Shown here piece by piece: positions 17,854 through 24,034 of a DNA stretch of 64,000 nt; the first letter of the stretch is position 1, and the number at the start of each line of letters is the position of its first letter. The stretch is from assembly GCF_019613795.1 (NCBI RefSeq), contig NZ_CP080429.1:2096501-2160500 (forward strand), read 5' to 3'. Position numbers and translations under genes: made by a program. The notes beneath the pieces are model-generated. The model had not been told where the DNA came from and made no database searches. It saw nothing but the letters and a program-made list of their open reading frames with translations. Source of the stretch: Flavobacterium litorale (GTDB lineage Bacteria; Bacteroidota; Bacteroidia; Flavobacteriales; Flavobacteriaceae).

Positions 17854-18771
17854 CTAAATTTCTTTAGCATCTACTACGGTATTTACAAGCGTACCAATAC
17901 CCTCTACAGTAGCCTCAACTACATCGCCCGGCCACATAAACGCCTGTGGCGTTCTTCCTGCGCCTACACCTGCTGGTGTACCTGTAGCAATAATATCGCC
18001 CGACTCGATAGTAAATACGGTACTTATATCGTTAATTAAATCATTAATGTTGAATAACATAAATTTAGTGTTGGAGTTTTGTCGTTCCTCACCATTCAAT
18101 TTTAGTGAAAGATTCAAATTGTGCGGATCTTCAATTTCGTCCTTGGTAACCAATACAGGTCCCATAGGGGCAAAAGTATCTTGCCCTTTAGATACAATCC
18201 ATTGCCCGGAACGACGACAATCTCTGGCACTTACATCGTTGATAACAGTATAACCGTAAACATAGTCCATAGCTTTATCTTTGGGTACATTTTTACCGTA
18301 TTTACTAATAATTACAGCAAGTTCTACCTCGTAATCTAATTGTTTCGTAAGGTCTTGATTGTGCACAATATTTCCGCCAAGCCCTGTAACGGCTGTAGGT
18401 GGTTTTGAGAAGATAACAGGCTGTTGTGGTAAGTCTTTAGAAGTATCTAACGACCTTGCCGATTCTGCCACGTGCTCGGTGTAGTTTAACCCGATACCGA
18501 TAATGTTTTTGCGTGGTCGGGGTATGGGCGCCATAAGTTTAGCATCAGCTAATAATAGAGAGCATTGCCTTAATTCTTCTGCTGAAGCATCGTTTATTAG
18601 CTTTGTAGCTTTTTCGATGCCTTCATCGCCCATATCGATAAAATCGAGCATGTTATTTGGTAAAGCACTATTTTTTAGTTTACCCAATTGCTCAGCGTTA
18701 ATAACCCTGTCCTCTTTTATAAAACCCAGTTGCGAATCGGTTTCGTTTATTTTATAAGTAACTAATCTCAT
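17854..18771 (-). CDS. fumarylacetoacetate hydrolase family protein (acylpyruvate hydrolase)
   Basis: A C-C bond hydrolase of 305 residues with an N-terminal cap of about 80 residues and the FAH fold after it. Metal ligands are Glu148 and Glu150 in DYEVELAV and Asp179 in INDVSARD. The dyad histidine lies in GLNYTEHVAE. The loop IATGTPAGVGAGR and the segment FSKPPTAV are typical of the family. With the gentisate-type dioxygenase 34 nt upstream, the expected reaction is hydrolysis of maleyl- (or fumaryl-, or maleamyl-) pyruvate to pyruvate and a C4 acid. The maleate isomerase after it favours a cis product. The family is certain; the exact substrate is inferred from the operon. Confidence 0.9.
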   Translation of the reverse strand: MRLVTYKINETDSQLGFIKEDRVINAEQLGKLKNSALPNNMLDFIDMGDEGIEKATKLINDASAEELRQCSLLLADAKLMAPIPRPRKNIIGIGLNYTEHVAESARSLDTSKDLPQQPVIFSKPPTAVTGLGGNIVHNQDLTKQLDYEVELAVIISKYGKNVPKDKAMDYVYGYTVINDVSARDCRRSGQWIVSKGQDTFAPMGPVLVTKDEIEDPHNLNLSLKLNGEERQNSNTKFMLFNINDLINDISTVFTIESGDIIATGTPAGVGAGRTPQAFMWPGDVVEATVEGIGTLVNTVVDAKEI

Positions 18772-18805
18772 TACGTTGTTATATAGTTTTTGTTATTCGT
18801 TGTTT

Positions 18806-19909
18806 TTATTCAATGGTTTGGTGTCCGTCGGGGTGTGCTTTTTCTTGGTATAAGCCTAATGAGGTTATAACGGGTAAATCGTTAAACGAGAACAAGCAGG
18901 CATCTTCAGTATCTGAAAGATTTACGTGTTCGTGATACACCCATGAGGGTACACAGAAAATATCGCGCTCTTTCCAATCGAAACGCTTACCGCCTATAAT
19001 GGAATATCCTTTACCTTTTGCACACTGATATACGAACGACCCTGTATGTTTGTGTGCTTTGGTATGTTCGCCGGCACGCAGTAGTTGCATAGAGGCACCC
19101 ATAGTTTGCATTACATGACCTCCGGTAGCAGGATTGGTGTACTGCATTAAAATACCATCGTAAGGTGAACCTTTGTGTACTTTAGCAGCTTCTAGTAAGG
19201 CAGGATATACTTTTTTCCAAGAATATTTAAACAGGGGAGAGTAAGGCTTATTCCATTCTTGGTCGGCAGGCACAATTCCTACACCACCATAGGCTAATGG
19301 CGAAAAATTTTCTGGTGCAGTAAGTTCTTGGTTACCGTCTAACACAGCATAATCGTTTGCCTCTAAAGCATTAACTAATGGAATATCAAGCCCATCCTGC
19401 CAAATACAGGTTTTGCCATCTTCTGCAACACCATGCTCGTGCCAAGTACTGTTTGGGGTAATTACAAAATCGTTTACCTCAAGCGTTATTCTGTTACCAT
19501 CTACAACGGTATAACCGCCTTCGCCTTCCATAATAAAACGGAGCGCGGCAGCTTTGTGCTTATGTGCTGGTGTACTTTCGCCTGGTTGTGTTACTTGTAT
19601 GCCCGTATATAGCCACCCTACGGCAGCACTTACATCTTTACGCTTATCGTTAACAAGATACACTACGCGCCTGCCTGCTTCTCCCGGTGTTACCAGTTCG
19701 GCTGATTTTAGCACTAAACTTCGTAAATCGTCATATTTCCATAACATGGGTATCGATGACGGACGTGGTTCCCAAGGTTCAATATCGTTGGCAACCTTCC
19801 ATAATGCTCCTGCACCTAAACTGTCCAGTTTTTTATAATAAGCTTCTAGTTCTGGGGTGTCCTGCACTCTGGCGCGACCGTATGCGGTATCGTCGTGTTT
19901 TGTTTCCAT
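18806..19909 (-). CDS. gentisate 1,2-dioxygenase-like bicupin ring-cleavage dioxygenase
   Basis: A 367-residue bicupin. The N-terminal cupin has Fe(II) ligands His116 and His118 (TPAHKHKAAALRF) and His157 (STWHEHG). The C-terminal cupin keeps a similar set: His286 and His288 in KAHKHTGSF and His326 in WVYHEHVN. The family opens extradiol-type rings between C1 (carboxylate) and C2 of gentisate and related 2-substituted 5-hydroxybenzoates, giving maleylpyruvate from gentisate. Salicylate and 1-hydroxy-2-naphthoate dioxygenases share the fold, so the substrate is not fixed by sequence alone. It lies between the nitrilase and FAH-family genes with gaps of 31 and 34 nt. Confidence 0.9.
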   Translation of the reverse strand: METKHDDTAYGRARVQDTPELEAYYKKLDSLGAGALWKVANDIEPWEPRPSSIPMLWKYDDLRSLVLKSAELVTPGEAGRRVVYLVNDKRKDVSAAVGWLYTGIQVTQPGESTPAHKHKAAALRFIMEGEGGYTVVDGNRITLEVNDFVITPNSTWHEHGVAEDGKTCIWQDGLDIPLVNALEANDYAVLDGNQELTAPENFSPLAYGGVGIVPADQEWNKPYSPLFKYSWKKVYPALLEAAKVHKGSPYDGILMQYTNPATGGHVMQTMGASMQLLRAGEHTKAHKHTGSFVYQCAKGKGYSIIGGKRFDWKERDIFCVPSWVYHEHVNLSDTEDACLFSFNDLPVITSLGLYQEKAHPDGHQTIE

Positions 19910-19940
19910 ACTAGTTCGTTTTTGGTAGTTAGTACTATTT

Positions 19941-20921
19941 TTATATTTCTTCAGATGCGTTGTTATCTGTAAAAGTAATGTTTTTCTTGGGAGCCGTATT
20001 TACCCTTAAATCGAAAATATCAAAGCGGTTGTAATGCCCTAATATATCGTGCATTTGCTTTGGTTGTATACACTTTGATAAATCGATATCGGCATATACA
20101 ATACCTTCTTCGTCAATAAGTGGCTCGCCTATGGTAGCCCCGTTAGGACCCAAAAAACCAGTAAAGGCACTATTTTTACGAGTAAGCAATTCTTCTGCAT
20201 TCGGTACATCCTCTTTCATTACATCTATAATCTCTTTGGTAATTGTAGAACATGATACTATAGTAAATAATTTTCCCTCAAACGAGTGTGCTGCCGCCCG
20301 TATTTTTATTGCCTCTGCCATGTTGTAATCGGGTGGGGCAACGGGTAACGATATATAATTGGCTATATGGATTAGCTCGCCCTGTGTAAGCAAGGTATAA
20401 CGGGCTAATGTATTGGTGTTTTCGCCACAGGCTAATGTGCCTATCGGACCAATTTCGGTATTATACACTTTAAGTGATGAACCATCGCCACCCGTCCAAG
20501 TTAACTTTTCTGCCCAAGTAGGTACTAATTTTCGGTGTTTACCAATTAAGTTTCCTTTGTTATCTATAATTAAATTGGTATTGTAGAGTTCGCCCATACT
20601 TTGTCCGCGCTCGTTTACACCAATTACCACATGGCAATTATGTTCTTTAGCAGCTTCGCAAAGTCTGTCCGTTTCAGGACCAGGTACCGTAATTGAGTTT
20701 ATATATAACTTTTCGTACCATTTGCTACCTTGTACGGGCGTCATAATCCAGTTCCAGTAAGGATAGCCTGCTACAAACACCTCAGGGAAGGCAACTAACG
20801 AAGCACCGTTATTAGCTGCTTCGGCTATTATAGCACACGATTTTTCTACTGTGGCATCTACGTCCAGAAAAACTGAGGAAGCCTGTACAGCAGCCGCTTT
20901 AAATTTTGGTAAATCTAACAT
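19941..20921 (-). CDS. nitrilase family carbon-nitrogen hydrolase
   Basis: A 326-residue enzyme with the nitrilase-superfamily catalytic set: Glu47 in AFPEVFVAGYPYW, Lys131 in GKHRKLVPTWAEK and Cys165 in GTLACGENTN. The CGENTN form of the cysteine motif belongs to the true nitrilase branch, whose members convert nitriles to acids and ammonia and sometimes release amides. Its place between thioesterase and ring-cleavage genes is unusual. Two roles fit the operon: producing the aromatic acid from a nitrile, or hydrolysing an amide such as maleamate after cleavage of an amino-substituted ring. Neither can be decided from sequence. The 95-nt gap before it contains a perfect palindrome (20948-20964). 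Confidence 0.88.
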   Translation of the reverse strand: MLDLPKFKAAAVQASSVFLDVDATVEKSCAIIAEAANNGASLVAFPEVFVAGYPYWNWIMTPVQGSKWYEKLYINSITVPGPETDRLCEAAKEHNCHVVIGVNERGQSMGELYNTNLIIDNKGNLIGKHRKLVPTWAEKLTWTGGDGSSLKVYNTEIGPIGTLACGENTNTLARYTLLTQGELIHIANYISLPVAPPDYNMAEAIKIRAAAHSFEGKLFTIVSCSTITKEIIDVMKEDVPNAEELLTRKNSAFTGFLGPNGATIGEPLIDEEGIVYADIDLSKCIQPKQMHDILGHYNRFDIFDLRVNTAPKKNITFTDNNASEEI

Positions 20922-20947
20922 TATAGTGTAGTTATAAATTTTGAACT

Positions 20948-20964
20948 AAGAATTTTAAATTCTT
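20948..20964. repeat. perfect palindrome inside the catabolic operon
   Basis: Two 8-nt arms (20948-20955 and 20957-20964) around a single T, all A/T apart from one G-C pair, in the 95-nt gap between the thioesterase and nitrilase genes. It could be a regulator site for an internal promoter or an RNA hairpin. There is no T-run typical of a terminator. Confidence 0.35.
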
Positions 20965-21016
20965 GAGCTTATGATTAATATTCTTACTTGGTATGCAAAC
21001 TGCAATGGAATACTGT

Positions 21017-21445
21017 TTACTCGTTTACTATATATTTTTTAAGTATTGTTCGCATAGCATCAGGAAAACTACTTGCTTTTATACCTTTTCTATCGTCCAG
21101 AAATTCCACTCGAACTAAGGTTACTTCGCCCTCAAGGCAAACAGAGCCATCTTCGTGCTCAAATTTAAATCCGCAATGCATAGAGGAGCCTCCAAGGTTT
21201 TTAATCCAAAGGTATTTCGTTAATTCATCGCCCAACCGTGCTGCTTTTTTAAACTGCACTTTTAAATCTACTGTTGGAATGCCACCTGTTTCGTGCAGGT
21301 TTTTAAAGGGCATATCTAAAGCTTCGGCATAAAAATCCTCTACCAAATTGTTCAGCATTTCTAAAAAGCGGGGATAAAAAACAATCCCTGCATAATCTAC
21401 GTGCTGAAAGCGTACACTTTCTTTTTTTATAAATGCGTTTTCCAT
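21017..21445 (-). CDS. acyl-CoA thioesterase (4-hydroxybenzoyl-CoA thioesterase family)
   Basis: A hotdog-fold thioesterase of 142 residues. The active-site pattern is VRFQHVDYAGIVFYPRFLEM, with Asp17 as the catalytic acid of the 4HBT group. Its start codon shares a base with the stop of the CoA ligase (TAATG), so the two are translated together. In this operon it would release the hydroxylated aromatic acid (gentisate, or 5-hydroxyanthranilate) from its CoA thioester before ring cleavage. A housekeeping YbgC role is unlikely given its position. Confidence 0.88.
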   Translation of the reverse strand: MENAFIKKESVRFQHVDYAGIVFYPRFLEMLNNLVEDFYAEALDMPFKNLHETGGIPTVDLKVQFKKAARLGDELTKYLWIKNLGGSSMHCGFKFEHEDGSVCLEGEVTLVRVEFLDDRKGIKASSFPDAMRTILKKYIVNE

Positions 21446-23061
21446 TACGCTTGTGCTGTATTTTTAAGTTTAAATCGTTGTATTTTTCCTGTTTCTGTTT
21501 TTGGTAGTGCATCTAAATAGCACACTTTACGCGGATATTTGTACGGTGCTGCCGATGCCTTAAACCAGTCTTGTATCTCTTTAGTAAAACTATCGCTAGC
21601 TTTACTCTTGTCTTTCAGTACAATGTGCGCGCATACTAGCATTCCTCTGTCTTCGTCGGGTATGCCTGTTACAGCACACTCTTCAACAGCATCGTGCATC
21701 AGTAATACATTTTCTACCTCAATGGCTGAGATGTTATAGCCTGACGAAATAATCATATCATCGCCACGTGCTACAAACCAGTAATATCCATCTTCATCTT
21801 TACGAAAAACATCACCCGTAATATTCCAGCCGTTTTCTACATATTTTTGTTGTCGTTCTTCGTTTGCCAAGTATTTACAGCCTGTAATACCGCGTACGGC
21901 TAAACGTCCTTCTTCTCCAACGGGGGCGTTGTTACCTTGCGCATCTACAATCTTGGCTTCGTAACCTCGAATGGGTAGCCCTGTAGCACCTTTGCGCATG
22001 GTATCCTCGTTAGACGAAATAAAGATATGCAATAGTTCTGTAGCACCAATGCCGTCGATGATTTTTAACCCTGTGGCATTATACCAATCATCCCAAACTT
22101 TTTCGGGCAACGTTTCGCCAGCCGATACGCATTTACGAAGCGATGCTATGTTGTAGTCGGCTACTTTAGTGGTTAATATGCGCCACGCTGTAGGGGCTGT
22201 AAAACAAATTGTGATTTTATAGTCTTGTATGGCTTTAAGCATATCGTCGGCAGACGGTTTTTCCATTAAAAAACTCGATGCTCCGTAATAAAACGGAAAT
22301 AATACTAATCCGCCTAAACCGAAAGTGAAACCCAATGGTGGGCTGCCAATAAACACATCTTTGGCGTTTGGTTGCAAGGAATATTTAGGGAAAGCCTCGC
22401 ATATGGCTAACATATCTTTATGATAATGCGCCGTCATTTTTGGTTTGCCTGTAGTACCTGATGTAAAGCCAATAATTGCAACCGAATCGGATTTTGCAGG
22501 ATAATTTTTAAAAGTAGTTGGTTTGTTTACTATTAATGTTTCTAATTTTTTAGGATTTTTCTCTGTACCATCAAACGAAACAATGTGTTTTAAGTACGAT
22601 GATTTTACAGCTAAGAGTTCATCCTCCAGCCTGTAATCACAAAACGCATGCGATATTTTAGCATTGTCTGCTATTACGGTAAGTTCTTTTTCACGGAGCA
22701 AGGGCATAGTAGCTACCGCAATGCCACCCGCTTTTAAGATACCAAACCAACACGCCACATACATAAGGTTATTTGCCGAACGAATTAATACACGGTTGCC
22801 CGAAACAAAACTTAAATCATCCACAAGTACATTTGCTATTTGGTTGGCTTTTTCGTATAAATCGTTATATGTCCAAGTACTATCAAATGTTTGCATGGCT
22901 ATTGCATTGCCATTACCTTCCTTAATGTGTCTGTCAAGCAGATATTCAACACAATTTAAGTTTTCTGCAAACTCAAAATCACTGTTCCCAGTTATATAAT
23001 TAGGCTGTAAATCCAATGGCGGGAGGTTATCGTGTGCAAAGTTATCGTCGTAATGTTTCAT
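21445..23061 (-). CDS. benzoate/2-aminobenzoate-CoA ligase family enzyme
   Basis: An ANL-superfamily aryl-CoA synthetase of 538 residues. The ATP-binding P-loop is IIGFTSGTTGKPKM (about residues 196-209). The A5-type segment is DGIGATELLHIFIS, the hinge segment RGDDMIISSGYNISAIEVE, and the catalytic lysine is Lys526 in PKTETGKIQRF. The segment IGSPPLGFTFGLGGLVLFPF is typical of benzoate- and 2-aminobenzoate-CoA ligases rather than MenE or fatty-acid ligases. It would activate the starting aromatic acid as its CoA thioester. The gene follows the TPR gene after a 15-nt gap. Salicylate and anthranilate are both plausible substrates. Confidence 0.88.
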   Translation of the reverse strand: MKHYDDNFAHDNLPPLDLQPNYITGNSDFEFAENLNCVEYLLDRHIKEGNGNAIAMQTFDSTWTYNDLYEKANQIANVLVDDLSFVSGNRVLIRSANNLMYVACWFGILKAGGIAVATMPLLREKELTVIADNAKISHAFCDYRLEDELLAVKSSYLKHIVSFDGTEKNPKKLETLIVNKPTTFKNYPAKSDSVAIIGFTSGTTGKPKMTAHYHKDMLAICEAFPKYSLQPNAKDVFIGSPPLGFTFGLGGLVLFPFYYGASSFLMEKPSADDMLKAIQDYKITICFTAPTAWRILTTKVADYNIASLRKCVSAGETLPEKVWDDWYNATGLKIIDGIGATELLHIFISSNEDTMRKGATGLPIRGYEAKIVDAQGNNAPVGEEGRLAVRGITGCKYLANEERQQKYVENGWNITGDVFRKDEDGYYWFVARGDDMIISSGYNISAIEVENVLLMHDAVEECAVTGIPDEDRGMLVCAHIVLKDKSKASDSFTKEIQDWFKASAAPYKYPRKVCYLDALPKTETGKIQRFKLKNTAQA

Positions 23062-23076
23062 AGTTCTACGATATTT

Positions 23077-24027
23077 TTATTTGAGTAATTGGCTGATGAG
23101 TGAGTTTTCTAATACTTTAACCATTTTATCCATTTCTTCGTCTAGGTCATGTGAGTACGCATTTGGTGGCATTGCAACTTCTATCTCTCTGCCCAAAAAT
23201 GTTATTACATACGGAGGGAAACCTTTTTTACTTTTGCATCTTAAAGTTTTTTTAGCTGTCGCAAACATTTCTTTCGCATTCTCGCTACCATATTCTTTTT
23301 CAATAGTATTGGCTGTTAATTTTACGAGTTTTTCATTGTCCGCGAATCCAGATGGGAAAACATGAGGTAGAAGATAATCTAATGCTTTTTTGTTATTGCC
23401 TAATGCTATATAGTTTTTGGCATATAGTTGTGCCATATATATATCGTTTTCTGCATAAGCGTTGCCGCAAAAATGATAGTATGGATATTTTTCAGTTAGT
23501 TTTAAATATTTTATCGCTTCATTGTAATTTTCAGATTCGTGTGCTATATAGGCTAATCTTAGGCAAGCCCTGTTTTTGTAATTTGCATAAGCTTCTCCCG
23601 TAAGACCATCTTCGTTGTATGGTCCATTATCGCTGGCATCACTTTTTAATATCTCAATAAAAGTATCTTTTGCAGCATCATATTCTAGCTCGTATTCAAT
23701 TTCAGCTTTATTATTTAATGCCATAAAATAAAGCTTGGACTCAGGGTAATTCTCAATAAGTTCGTCAAAATATTCAAGTGCTTGCTCTAGTATTTTTTCT
23801 TTGAGTTTTGCCGATGACTCCAGTATAAATTTGCGACTTATCTTTAAACTATCAACTTCTTTATTTTTGCTGTGTATTTTGAGTTTGTGGTGATAAGCTT
23901 CGTAAGACGCTTCATAAAAACCAATACCCTTGTAAAATAGTGCGGTATCTTCATTACCATTTGGCTCATCTTGTGCATTACAGGTGAGCGATATAATTAA
24001 TCCAAATAGTAAATATACTTTTTTCAT
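23077..24027 (-). CDS. secreted TPR-repeat protein of unknown function
   Basis: A 316-residue protein with an export signal (MKKVYLLFGLIISLTCNAQ) that could also be read as a lipoprotein signal at Cys16. Helical TPR-like repeats follow, seen as ALEYFDELIENYPESKLYF, NYNEAIKYLKLTEKYP and GNNKKALDYLL. The C-terminal region contains YVITFLGREIEVAMPPN and has no recognised domain. It lies between the hydroxylase (7 nt upstream) and the CoA ligase (15 nt downstream), so it is part of the operon by spacing, yet it is exported while its neighbours are cytoplasmic enzymes. A link to substrate uptake or an unrelated insertion are both possible. Confidence 0.8.
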   Translation of the reverse strand: MKKVYLLFGLIISLTCNAQDEPNGNEDTALFYKGIGFYEASYEAYHHKLKIHSKNKEVDSLKISRKFILESSAKLKEKILEQALEYFDELIENYPESKLYFMALNNKAEIEYELEYDAAKDTFIEILKSDASDNGPYNEDGLTGEAYANYKNRACLRLAYIAHESENYNEAIKYLKLTEKYPYYHFCGNAYAENDIYMAQLYAKNYIALGNNKKALDYLLPHVFPSGFADNEKLVKLTANTIEKEYGSENAKEMFATAKKTLRCKSKKGFPPYVITFLGREIEVAMPPNAYSHDLDEEMDKMVKVLENSLISQLLK

Positions 24028-24034
24028 AGCATTG

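Noticed and set aside
21445..23061. CoA ligase considered as the missing menE
   Set aside because: Sequence character is benzoate/2-aminobenzoate-CoA ligase, it overlaps the thioesterase gene of the catabolic operon, and it is on the strand opposite to menC.
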